22,742 nt of DNA from positions 1 to 22,742 of the forward strand of contig JBBDSH010000077.1 of assembly GCA_040905045.1 (NCBI GenBank). The letters run 5' to 3'. The position numbers and the translations under genes are program-made. The stretch is from JBBDSH01 sp040905045 (GTDB taxonomy: Bacteria; Pseudomonadota; Gammaproteobacteria; Eutrophobiales; Eutrophobiaceae). Shown piece after piece: positions 8,242 through 17,276 of this stretch. Under the pieces are notes generated by a model. That model was given only the letters and a program-made list of their open reading frames with translations. It was not told the DNA's origin and searched no databases. The stretch's first letter is position 1, and each line of letters opens with the position of its first letter.

Positions 8242-8451
8242 TGGTTCTTCAGCAAAATTTGTGGGTATCTGGAAGGGTAGTGGTGAATCTCGCCAAGCGC
8301 GCAAAGAAAGTATGGATCTTTACCTCTTTGCGACCTTTGCGCGCTTGGCGAGATCCTGTTGAAAAACCAACTCCGATAACCGGGCTCGATTTCATGCCAG
8401 GAGGACGCAAAAATCCTGTCTATCATAGAGTTGGCGCTCATGGCGAGCAGG
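8242..8451 (+). repeat. Structured intergenic element, copy 2 (downstream of thiC)
   Basis: It begins 41 bases after the thiC stop with TGGTTCTTCAGC and ends with CATGGCGAGCAGG, the same order as copy 1 (3490-3755, minus). Its centre is a perfect 20-bp inverted repeat, ATCTCGCCAAGCGCGCAAAG at 8287-8306 against 8335-8354, with a 28-base loop. This copy lacks the extra palindromes of copy 1 and may be closer to the ancestral form. It fills most of the thiC-glnE gap; no ORF is supported. Confidence 0.87.
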
Positions 8452-8519
8452 CGTTCTTCTAATGAGCCTGAAATTTACTTAAGATCCTTTGTGAAACGGC
8501 GGGAAAGAGGACCGGTTTT

Positions 8520-9830
8520 ATGACGATGGCGGTGGACGATCATATCAAGGCCTCGGCCGATCCGGAGGCTGCCGCCAATCGTCTTGAGGGCATGCTTGAG
8601 GATGCCTCCCTGCGTGAGCGTTTTGATGCGCTTTCCGATGATGTACGGAAGGACCTCATTCATCTGATCAGCATTTCGCGGTTTCTGTATCATTATATCT
8701 GCCGTCATCCCGACAGTTTCGATCAGTTCGGCTGTAAACCCGGACTGGACAAGGACAAGCCAATGGCGTCTCCGCAGGATGTGCAGTCACTAAGGCTTTT
8801 CAAGTATAACGAACTCCTGAAGATTACCTGGCTGGACATTACCCAAAGCTGCGATTATGAAATGATACTGGCATCGCTCAGCCGGCTGGCGGAGTATACG
8901 GTTCAGTCGGTTCTGGAGCTGGTTATCGAGCCGGAACACAGGGAATTTCTGGATCACGAGCTTTGTGTCTTTGCCCTGGGCAAGCTGGGTGCGGAAGAAC
9001 TGAATTACAGTTCGGATATCGATCTCATCTTTGTCAGCGCCAACGCCGATGAATCCCGTTACGATATTTACGATCAGCAGCACATCGCGAATAACACAAT
9101 CCGTGGGTTTTCCCGGCTGCTCGAAGACAAGGATGCCGACGGGTTTTTGTATCGTGTCGATTTAAAACTTCGGCCCTGGGGCGGCAGCGGCCCGCTGGTC
9201 ATGCCCATTGATGAAACGGAATCCTATTACGAGGCCAGTTCCGATGCCTGGGAACGCTTTGCCTGGCTGCGCGGCCGGCCCATTGCCGGCGCTCTGCCGC
9301 TGGGAGAGGACCTTAAACAACGACTGCAACCGTTCATTTACAAGCGTTCTCTGAGTACCGAGGATCTGGAGCGCTTTGTCGAGATCAAGAATGAAATGAC
9401 CCGTGCCCGGAAAAGGAAGGGGCGATGGAATGTCAAGAGTGGCGAGGGGGGCATACGGGATATTGAATTCTTTGTGCAGATGCTGCAGATCGTCAATGCC
9501 TCCCGGCACGAGGAATTGCAGACGACCAATACCCTCAGGGTACTTGCCGGTCTGGAGAAGACCGGCTACGTTACCACACAGGAAAAGGAGGAGGTACGAA
9601 ACAGTTATCTGTTCCTGCGTCGACTGGAGAATCACCTGCAGATGGTGGATGAGCAGCAAACCCATGAATTATCCGACGGGCACGCGCAGCGGCTTTTCAT
9701 CGCCCGTGCCTTGCGTACAGCGGGGGAATCCGATGATGAGATACTGGAAAATTTTGAAAATTCACTGTTTGCCAGCCGTTCCATAGCCCGGGGTTATTTC
9801 GAGCGTATATTACCGGGGGATGAGTCGTGA
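8520..9830 (+). CDS. glnE: GlnE N-terminal half: glutamine synthetase deadenylylase domain as a separate ORF
   Basis: 436 residues matching the N-terminal (adenylyl-removing) half of GlnE. The nucleotidyltransferase signature is GKLGAEELNYSSDIDLIF (Asp166, Asp168) with a third acid in YRVDLKLRPWG (Asp214), then the GlnE helical segment KSGEGGIRDIEFFVQ. Full GlnE has about 946 residues in E. coli, with two such domains joined; here translation stops at TGA 9828-9830, and the second domain follows in another frame with a 4-base GTGA overlap. ATG 8520 has AGAGGA eight bases upstream. It would remove AMP from glutamine synthetase when nitrogen is limiting. No PII or glutamine synthetase gene is in the window. 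Confidence 0.88.
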   Translation: MTMAVDDHIKASADPEAAANRLEGMLEDASLRERFDALSDDVRKDLIHLISISRFLYHYICRHPDSFDQFGCKPGLDKDKPMASPQDVQSLRLFKYNELLKITWLDITQSCDYEMILASLSRLAEYTVQSVLELVIEPEHREFLDHELCVFALGKLGAEELNYSSDIDLIFVSANADESRYDIYDQQHIANNTIRGFSRLLEDKDADGFLYRVDLKLRPWGGSGPLVMPIDETESYYEASSDAWERFAWLRGRPIAGALPLGEDLKQRLQPFIYKRSLSTEDLERFVEIKNEMTRARKRKGRWNVKSGEGGIRDIEFFVQMLQIVNASRHEELQTTNTLRVLAGLEKTGYVTTQEKEEVRNSYLFLRRLENHLQMVDEQQTHELSDGHAQRLFIARALRTAGESDDEILENFENSLFASRSIARGYFERILPGDES

Positions 9831-11149
9831 GCATGGAATTACCGGCTGATGTCAGAGACGCGTTGAATGCGGCATGGCGCCGGGATGTGGCGGAAAAAAG
9901 CATCGAACGCTGGCTCGGTTTGTGTGAATCGGAAGGCTGGGGCCGGATCCCGGAGGATATGGCCCTGCTTGTGCGGATATTCGGCGCCAGCTGGTATTTC
10001 ACGCGATTCATCTTTGTTAACGGTCCGGATATGGTCCGACTGGTGGACGAGGATTCCCCCGCCGATTTGTCCACGCAGGCCTGGCTGGAGGTTTTTCGTG
10101 AAGTTTATTCCATCGAAGGACTGGAAAGCCGGGTGGACAGACTCAGGGTTCTGAAAAACCGCATCATGCTGCAGATCCTGATCGCTTATCTCAGGCAGGA
10201 CTGCAGCATGGAACAGACGGAATACGCATTAACCTGTCTGGCTGAAGCGACCATGCAGGTTGTTACCCGTTTGTTTCTGCTTGCGCCCGATGATACCGAC
10301 CACCCCGTTACCGTTCTGGGCATGGGCCGCATGGCCGGTCATGAAATGACATTCGGATCGGATCTGGATGTGATTTTTCTTTACGCGGGAGAAAGCAGTG
10401 ACATGGACGTGGAACTGGAACGGCGTATACGGCTTTTACTCAGACACATTGCCATGCAGACACCGGCAGGCTCGCTCTATGACATGGACATGAGGCTGCG
10501 TCCGCACGGCAATGCAGGCGTACTGGTGACGACATTCCGCTCTTTCATGGATTACCATGGCGCGGATCGGGAAATCTGGGAAAGGCAGCTGATGACACGC
10601 TGCCGGCCGGTCGCCAATCTCACTGATGAAGTTCATACGCTCATGGAGGACGTGAACAGTCATATCTTCGGTAAATACGACATCGATATTTTAAAGTCCG
10701 GGATTGCGGATATGCGGCAGCGTGTGGAAAAGGAGCTGGGCAGGCCGACCGGCAAGTACGAAGTCAAGCGCGGCCGGGGCGGCATCATGGATATTGATTT
10801 TATTACCCATTATTTCCAGCTTGCGTACGGCCACGAACAGCGGGGTTTAAGAACAGGAAGCACACGCGCGGTATTGCGTCTCATCGATGAGTCGGGCTTG
10901 CTGGCCGATAATACGGGAGGTCGTTTGCTTGATTCCTATGACTTCCTGAAACGGGTTGAGATGTCACTGCGTCTGTTCGATATGAAACCGATCAGTACCT
11001 TTCCTTTCGATGAGGAGGCCAATATAAGCCTTGCCAGGGCCATGGGATTCGGCGAGAGCGGTTCGCGCGCTTTTGTCGACCATTACCGGACCGTAACGGA
11101 TGATGTCAGGGATATATTTAACAGCATTATGAATGCCGAATCAGTATAA
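9827..11149 (+). CDS. glnE: GlnE C-terminal half: glutamine synthetase adenylyltransferase domain as a separate ORF
   Basis: 440 residues matching the C-terminal (adenylyl-adding) half of GlnE. The signature is GMGRMAGHEMTFGSDLDVIF (Asp179, Asp181), with the third acid in YDMDMRLRPHGNAG (Asp221) and the family block KRGRGGIMDIDFITHY. It starts at GTG 9827, overlapping the upstream TGA as GTGA and preceded by GGGGGA; ATG 9833 is an alternative. In this frame a TGA lies at 9821-9823, just upstream, which argues against the pair being one gene broken by a single indel in the G run. The two halves total 876 residues, near full GlnE length. Translation is probably coupled. Confidence 0.88.
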   Translation: MSMELPADVRDALNAAWRRDVAEKSIERWLGLCESEGWGRIPEDMALLVRIFGASWYFTRFIFVNGPDMVRLVDEDSPADLSTQAWLEVFREVYSIEGLESRVDRLRVLKNRIMLQILIAYLRQDCSMEQTEYALTCLAEATMQVVTRLFLLAPDDTDHPVTVLGMGRMAGHEMTFGSDLDVIFLYAGESSDMDVELERRIRLLLRHIAMQTPAGSLYDMDMRLRPHGNAGVLVTTFRSFMDYHGADREIWERQLMTRCRPVANLTDEVHTLMEDVNSHIFGKYDIDILKSGIADMRQRVEKELGRPTGKYEVKRGRGGIMDIDFITHYFQLAYGHEQRGLRTGSTRAVLRLIDESGLLADNTGGRLLDSYDFLKRVEMSLRLFDMKPISTFPFDEEANISLARAMGFGESGSRAFVDHYRTVTDDVRDIFNSIMNAESV

Positions 11150-11174
11150 ACCGGCTGCATTTCTCCGGATTTAT
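11146..11174. terminator. Possible bidirectional terminator between convergent glnE and cyclase genes
   Basis: ATAAA-CCGG (11146-11154) faces CCGG-ATTTAT (11165-11174) as an imperfect stem with one bulge and a 10-base loop, A-rich on one side and T-rich on the other. It sits where the two genes converge and overlaps the cyclase stop. The stem is short, so this is weak. Confidence 0.35.
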
Positions 11175-12448
11175 CCGTTCAGCTCCACGCCCTGTTCCAC
11201 CAGGACTCCGGGTTTGGATGCAACCACCCGGTTACGACCGTTATGCTTGGCTTCATAGAGCGCATTATCCGCCAGGGTAATCAATTTATGAGTGTCCTGA
11301 TCGCGCCGGGGAATAATGGTGGCAACGCCGAAACTCATGGTTACGACTTTGCCGGTCTCCGACACCGGATGAGGGATGGCGCTGTCTTCGATGGCCTTGC
11401 GTATTTCTTCGGCAATTCCGGATGCGTTTTCCAGGCTCGTTTCAGGAAGTATGATTGTGAATTCTTCGCCTCCATATCGGGCGGCCACGTCACCGGCCCG
11501 TCTCGCGCGTTCATCCAGTATTTGCGCGATGCGGATAAGGCACATATCTCCCTTTTGATGGCCAAAATAATCGTTATAGGGTTTGAAATGGTCAATGTCA
11601 CAAATGATGAGGGACAGCGGTGTCTGGGCGCGAATCGCGCGATTCCATTCCCTGGCCAGCATTTCGTCGAAACTGCGCCGGTTGGCAATGCCCGTAAGGC
11701 CGTCGCAGGATGAAATGGTCTGTAATTGTGCCGCCAGTTCCTCCGCCTTGCCTTTTTCAAGCCGCAGCTGTTCCTCCACCTTCCTGAGCTTGACCAGGTC
11801 TTCTTCAAGTTTCCGGTTCAGTTGTGATGCCTCGGCCTGTTTGTGTCTGAGATTATCAAGCAACGAACTATTGTTGAGTTCGTAGGTAATAAAGGAAGTC
11901 ACAGTGGAATGGTAACGGAATGCGCTTATGATGGAATAGATAAAGAAGATGCCCAGAAGTATTCCAAATGACTGTGCCGTAACGCTATTATTAATCAGAA
12001 GACCGGATAGAACGGGCACCACTACCGGCAGGGAAAATGCCAGGAATGTTGATATGAATATGGAATAGTTGATAGAAGCGCCCATAACCAGATAACCAGA
12101 GAGGAGAACCATAACTGCTATCGAGTGCAGGGGCTGGGTCAGGATGGTATAGACGCCGATGAACCCCCACAGGGAGCCGGTAATGAGCGCCCCGATATTA
12201 AAATAACGCAGCCAATACCTCTTGTTCCGGACAGCCGCCGGGTCGCGGTTATAGATATAGAGCAGGTAATGCCTGGCAATGTTGAACACCAGGACAGTCA
12301 GGAGCCAGGGCAGTAATATCCGCAGATCGGCGGTGTCGAGTAAAACGTAGGTGATAATACCGGCGCCCAGCAACGTTGCGAACAATGCCACTTTTGCGTG
12401 CTTGAAGATTATATCGGTTTTTTTGTTATCTATTTGTTCCGTGTACAT
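11171..12448 (-). CDS. Membrane-bound diguanylate cyclase (GGDEF)
   Basis: A 425-residue protein. The first 180 residues hold about six hydrophobic helices (near 20-37, 45-64, 83-103, 109-126, 130-150, 160-177), which I cannot assign to a named MASE class. A coiled coil (about 200-245) leads to a complete GGDEF domain: DGLTGIANRR, ICDIDHFKPYNDYFGH, then RYGGEEF (326-330). GGEEF is an active form of the signature, and RAGD five residues before it is an RxxD inhibitory site for c-di-GMP feedback. It should make cyclic di-GMP from GTP at the inner membrane. No EAL or HD-GYP domain is present. The start ATG lacks a clear ribosome site. Confidence 0.93.
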   Translation of the reverse strand: MYTEQIDNKKTDIIFKHAKVALFATLLGAGIITYVLLDTADLRILLPWLLTVLVFNIARHYLLYIYNRDPAAVRNKRYWLRYFNIGALITGSLWGFIGVYTILTQPLHSIAVMVLLSGYLVMGASINYSIFISTFLAFSLPVVVPVLSGLLINNSVTAQSFGILLGIFFIYSIISAFRYHSTVTSFITYELNNSSLLDNLRHKQAEASQLNRKLEEDLVKLRKVEEQLRLEKGKAEELAAQLQTISSCDGLTGIANRRSFDEMLAREWNRAIRAQTPLSLIICDIDHFKPYNDYFGHQKGDMCLIRIAQILDERARRAGDVAARYGGEEFTIILPETSLENASGIAEEIRKAIEDSAIPHPVSETGKVVTMSFGVATIIPRRDQDTHKLITLADNALYEAKHNGRNRVVASKPGVLVEQGVELNG

Positions 12449-12792
12449 CGGGGTGTTTTGTGTATTAGGGGGATGTGGTTGAAGCCCTTGGTATATTCCG
12501 GTTTGCAGGCATTCCTGCCATGGATAAACAGCCTGAAACAGATGATTAGTATCGCATGATCACGACAAGAGATTAAGCAGGAATATTAATGCCGGCAGGG
12601 GAAGAACCGGCATGAACAATGTCTCTTAACAGATTGATATTTTATGGTAAAAAAGGAATCAGGACGGTTTTGTCATGACACCGATGGCGTGCAGTATCTG
12701 CTCATCCCGATGTGTGACCCGTTCCGCTCATGGTCTTTGCGAGGCAATCGATGGCTGTTCCGACATCATGTAGAATGCCTGCATGCCTATTG
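12449..12792. other. Intergenic region between divergent cyclase and dehydrogenase-like genes, with one hairpin
   Basis: About 340 bases without a supported gene. The only clear structure is ATGCCGG (12589-12595) facing CCGGCAT (12607-12613), a 7-bp perfect stem with an 11-base loop. Short open stretches on both strands near 12680-12790 do not resemble a gene convincingly. Promoters for both flanking genes presumably lie here, but no good -35/-10 pair was found. Confidence 0.5.
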
Positions 12793-12810
12793 ATGAGCAA
12801 TTCGCAGCCG

Positions 12811-13566
12811 ATGCAACGACTTGAAGGAAAGACAGCTGTTATTACCGGCGCCAGCAGCGGAATCGGCCGGGCGATCGCCCGCAGCTTTGCCCGGGAAGGC
12901 GCGGATCTGGTTATTAACTGCAATCGTTCCGTTGATAAGGCCGAGACGCTGAAATCCGAGCTGGAGAAAACAGGCCGCAGGATCACCGTCATCCAGGCGG
13001 ATATTTCGGATCCCGATGATGCCCGGCGTCTGGTGCGGCAGTCGCTGGAATTTCTGCAAAGGATAGATATCCTGGTCAACAATGCCGGTGCCGATATCCT
13101 GACCAGTGAAGGGGCGAAGCTGGACGATCATGAAAAACTGGCGCGTCTTATCGATGTGGACATGAAAGGCACCATGCATCTGTGCTGGGAAACGGCGCCG
13201 CTGATGCAGCAACAGGGCCATGGCGTCATACTGAATATGTCCTGGGATCAGTCCGTATACGGCTTTCATGGCAAGAATCCGCAGATGTTTTCCGCCGTGA
13301 AAGCGGGCATTATGGGCTTCAGCAAGTCGCTGGCGCGCACTTTTGCGCCGGAGGTCCGGGTCAACATCCTGGCGCCGGGCTGGATAGAAACCGGATTCGC
13401 CGCCGAGGCCATGCCGCGGGATTATTATCAGGCCCGGGTTAATGAAATACCGCTGCGCAGGTTCGGGACTCCGGAAGATGTTGCTGCCGCGGCGTTGTTT
13501 CTCGCTTCCGACGAGGCGGCCTATCTGACCGGTCAGGTGATGAATATCAACGGCGGTATCGTTTAA
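12811..13566 (+). CDS. Short-chain dehydrogenase/reductase-like protein with replaced catalytic residues
   Basis: 251 residues with a classical SDR Rossmann fold: cofactor motif TGASSGIG (12-19), NNAG (90-93) and C-terminal LTGQVMNINGGIV, similar to FabG. Of the usual Asn-Ser-Tyr-Lys tetrad, Ser144 and Lys164 are present. The tyrosine position is Phe160 (MFSAVKAG instead of YxxxK) and the Asn position appears to be Asp117 (DVDMKG). Ordinary oxidoreductase activity is therefore doubtful; a binding role or altered chemistry is possible. Starts at 12793 and further upstream are also open; 12811 is chosen because the fold begins with LEGKTAVITGAS. It lies 34 bases before the metallopeptidase-like gene on the same strand. 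Confidence 0.85.
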   Translation: MQRLEGKTAVITGASSGIGRAIARSFAREGADLVINCNRSVDKAETLKSELEKTGRRITVIQADISDPDDARRLVRQSLEFLQRIDILVNNAGADILTSEGAKLDDHEKLARLIDVDMKGTMHLCWETAPLMQQQGHGVILNMSWDQSVYGFHGKNPQMFSAVKAGIMGFSKSLARTFAPEVRVNILAPGWIETGFAAEAMPRDYYQARVNEIPLRRFGTPEDVAAAALFLASDEAAYLTGQVMNINGGIV

Positions 13567-13600
13567 CCGCCATGACTGTTTGTATCGATACGCAGTGAAA

Positions 13601-14629
13601 ATGGCGGGGGCAGGCAAACAGTCCGAGTGGGCCGCTTACCGGGACGAGGATCTTCTGGATCTGAAGTTCTCCGATCTGAATCTGCGCCTGGATGAAACAC
13701 CGATACAGCAGCGGATTCATCAACTGCACGATGAACTGGAGAACAGGGACCTGCGCTTTCGTCCCCATTGCTGGCTGGCGGAAGAGTGGTTTTCTCCGGA
13801 CGGCATCCCCGGCATTGCAATCCCGTTTTATCTGGCCCATCCGCGGCTGGCCAAGCTGGAGTCGAGGCAGATGCTCGAGGTGGAGGGCGGTACCGAACGC
13901 TGGTGCATGAAACTCCTGCGTCACGAGGCGGGACATGCCATCTGCACAGCCTTTCAGCTGCACCGGCGCAAACGCTGGAAACAGGTTTTCGGGCATCATA
14001 ACAAACCCTATCCGACGCACTATACCCCGCGCCCCAAGAGCCGCAATTTTGTGCTGCATCTGGAGTGGTGGTACGCACAGAGCCATCCCGCGGAAGATTT
14101 TGCCGAGACCTTTGCCGTCTGGCTGCGTTCACGTTCCAAATGGCGCAGTCAGTACCAGGGCTGGCCGGCCCTGAAAAAACTGGAGTACATGGATGAACTG
14201 ATGGATTCCATCGCCGGCCGAAAACCGCTGGTCCGCACACGCAAGCAGGTGGAACCCATCTCCCGTCTTGGCAAGACGCTGCGTGATCATTACCGGGAAA
14301 AACGGGAACATTACGGTGTCGAAGTGCCGGAATTTTACGACGGCGAGTTACGCCGCCTGTTTCCTCAGGACAGCGGCAACGGGCGACGCCGATCCGCCGC
14401 CGCATTCCTGAAACGCATCGCGCCGGAACTGTGCCGGCTGTGCGCGCGCGGCACGGGGGAATATCCCTATGTCATTGCCCAGCTGTTACAGGATATGATC
14501 ATACGCTGCCGCAAGCTGAATCTGAAGCTGACCCGGCCCGAGGAAGAGGTAAAAACCGACGTCGCCATATTCATCACGGTTCAGACAATCAATTATCTGC
14601 ACCGGGTTCACCACAGGGTGCCGGTATGA
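13601..14629 (+). CDS. Putative zinc metallopeptidase (HExxH ... EDFAE)
   Basis: About 342 residues. The zinc motif is LRHEAGHAI (His108, Glu109, His112 from this start), followed about 53 residues later by HPAEDFAETFAVWL, which could supply the third ligand. This layout resembles the 'putative zinc-binding metallo-peptidase' family (recognised from memory). No signal peptide or membrane helix is seen, so it is probably cytoplasmic. The N-terminal 100 residues and the basic C-terminal region are not recognised. The start is uncertain: ATG 13601, GTG 13595 and TTG 13580 are in frame and none has a good ribosome site. Its stop overlaps the ATP-grasp start as ATGA, so the two are probably made together. 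The substrate is unknown. Confidence 0.78.
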   Translation: MAGAGKQSEWAAYRDEDLLDLKFSDLNLRLDETPIQQRIHQLHDELENRDLRFRPHCWLAEEWFSPDGIPGIAIPFYLAHPRLAKLESRQMLEVEGGTERWCMKLLRHEAGHAICTAFQLHRRKRWKQVFGHHNKPYPTHYTPRPKSRNFVLHLEWWYAQSHPAEDFAETFAVWLRSRSKWRSQYQGWPALKKLEYMDELMDSIAGRKPLVRTRKQVEPISRLGKTLRDHYREKREHYGVEVPEFYDGELRRLFPQDSGNGRRRSAAAFLKRIAPELCRLCARGTGEYPYVIAQLLQDMIIRCRKLNLKLTRPEEEVKTDVAIFITVQTINYLHRVHHRVPV

Positions 14630-15654
14630 AGAAATTGCGCATTCTGGTTCTCATGCACGAGGATCTGGTGCCGCCGGATTCCCTGGACGGTTACACGGAC
14701 AAGGAGATCATTGAGTGGAAAACGGAATACGACGTGGTGTCCACATTGCGGGACATGGGCCATGAAGTGATTCCGCTGGGCGTGCACGACGATCTTGGAT
14801 CCATTCGCCGTACCTTCCGGGATTCCCGGCCGCATATCGCCTTCAATCTGCTGGAGGAATTCCACGGCAATTCCCTCTACGACTATCATATCGCCAGTTA
14901 CATGGAACTGCTGCGGCTGCATTATACCGGCTGCAACCCGCGCGGCCTGATGCTGGCCCATGACAAATCCCTGTGCAAGAAACTGCTTGCCTTCCACCGT
15001 ATCAATACGCCGCGATTCGCCACATTTCCGCTGGGCCGAAAGGTTCGCTGTCCGAAACGCCTGCGTTTTCCCCTGATCGTCAAGTCACTGGTGGAGGAAG
15101 GCTCTTACGGGCTGGCCCAGGCATCCGTCGTCAATACGGAAGAGAAACTGCTGGAACGCGTCCAGTATCTGCATGAAAAACTGGAAACCCCGGTCATCGC
15201 CGAAGAATATATCGACGGCCGGGAACTGTACGTTGCCGTGGTCGGCAATCTGCGCCTGCAGGTTTTGCCTGTACTGGAACTGAAATTCGGTGATTTGCCC
15301 GAGGGGACGCACCGTTTCGCCACCACCCGCGTCAAGTGGGACTGGAACTATCAGGACGAGCACAAGATCGAGGTTGTGGTGGCGGAGGATATCCCCGCCG
15401 GGATCATGACGGAGCTGACGCGACTGGGCAAACGTATCTACAAAGTGCTGGGTATGAGCGGTTATGCCCGTATCGATCTCAGGTTGACGGAGAATAACCG
15501 CCTCTATGTGCTGGAAGCCAACGCCAACCCCGATATCGGCTACGGCGAGGAATTGTCCCTGGCGGCCGAGGCAGCGGGAATCAGCTATGAACAATTGCTG
15601 CAGAAGGTGATTAACCTGGGGCTGGCGTACAAGTCGGGGATGGTGAGACCTTGA
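14626..15654 (+). CDS. ATP-grasp ligase, D-alanine-D-alanine ligase-like
   Basis: 342 residues starting at ATG 14626, which overlaps the upstream TGA as ATGA; the frame is open further upstream but that part lies inside the neighbour. ATP-grasp features: LMLAHDKSLCKKLLAFHRINTPRF, the ATP-binding lysine region FPLIVKSL followed by a small loop EEGSYG, IAEEYIDGRELYVAV, and the metal-binding end RIDLRL...LEANANPDIG. True Ddl enzymes have EVNTxPG(M) at that place, so this is probably a relative that joins a carboxylate to another amine. The tight coupling to a peptidase-like gene suggests the pair acts on one small peptide or amino-acid substrate (inference). Confidence 0.85.
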   Translation: MKKLRILVLMHEDLVPPDSLDGYTDKEIIEWKTEYDVVSTLRDMGHEVIPLGVHDDLGSIRRTFRDSRPHIAFNLLEEFHGNSLYDYHIASYMELLRLHYTGCNPRGLMLAHDKSLCKKLLAFHRINTPRFATFPLGRKVRCPKRLRFPLIVKSLVEEGSYGLAQASVVNTEEKLLERVQYLHEKLETPVIAEEYIDGRELYVAVVGNLRLQVLPVLELKFGDLPEGTHRFATTRVKWDWNYQDEHKIEVVVAEDIPAGIMTELTRLGKRIYKVLGMSGYARIDLRLTENNRLYVLEANANPDIGYGEELSLAAEAAGISYEQLLQKVINLGLAYKSGMVRP

Positions 15655-15655
15655 C

Positions 15656-15737
15656 GAGTGAGGGGTGAGGAGTAAGGAGTAAGGGGTGAGGAGTAAGGAG
15701 TAAGGGGTGAGGAGTAAGAGGTGAGGGGTGAGGGTAA
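15656..15737 (+). repeat. Heptamer array (GAGTRAG type) directly after the ATP-grasp stop
   Basis: Eleven units of 7 bp start one base after the TGA: variants GAGTGAG, GGGTGAG, GAGTAAG and AGGTGAG. A higher-order 21-bp period, GGGTGAG-GAGTAAG-GAGTAAG, repeats from 15663. Each GAGTAAG-GAG junction contains TAAGGAG, a Shine-Dalgarno-like core. The array family recurs at 19637-19776 and 22654-22701. Confidence 0.9.
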
Positions 15738-15742
15738 GTAGG

Positions 15743-15775
15743 CGTAGCCCGGATGGAGCGGAGCGGAATCCGGGG
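15743..15775. repeat. Palindromic dispersed repeat next to the assembly gap
   Basis: CCCGGAT (15748-15754) faces ATCCGGG (15768-15774) across GGAGCGGAGCGGA. Sequences of the form GTAGCCCGGATG...GGAATCCGGG are common dispersed repeats in proteobacterial genomes (from memory). It lies 15 bases before the N run, which fits an assembly break caused by repeats. Confidence 0.7.
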
Positions 15776-15789
15776 GACGTTCATGAATT

Positions 15790-15889
15790 NNNNNNNNNNN
15801 NNNNNNNNNNNNNNNNNNNNNNNNNNNNNNNNNNNNNNNNNNNNNNNNNNNNNNNNNNNNNNNNNNNNNNNNNNNNNNNNNNNNNNNNN
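15790..15889. other. Assembly gap of 100 N
   Basis: Exactly 100 N, the usual placeholder for a gap of unknown length. It lies just after the stop codon of asnS (minus strand) and 135 bases after the ATP-grasp stop, so unseen sequence may separate these genes. Any frame drawn across it is meaningless. Confidence 0.99.
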
Positions 15890-15890
15890 A

Positions 15891-17272
<1,382 letters not shown>

Positions 17273-17276
<4 letters not shown>

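Noticed and set aside
9811..9833. Programmed -1 frameshift joining the two glnE halves at the GGGGGA run
   Set aside because: The second frame has a TGA at 9821-9823, just after the G run, so a slip there would terminate at once. Coupled re-initiation at GTG 9827 fits better.
12680..12800. Minus-strand fragment reading AGILHDVGTAID, resembling an HD-domain motif
   Set aside because: The similarity is one short motif, the frame is broken right after it, and the fragment overlaps the dehydrogenase-like gene's start. Too weak to call a pseudogene.
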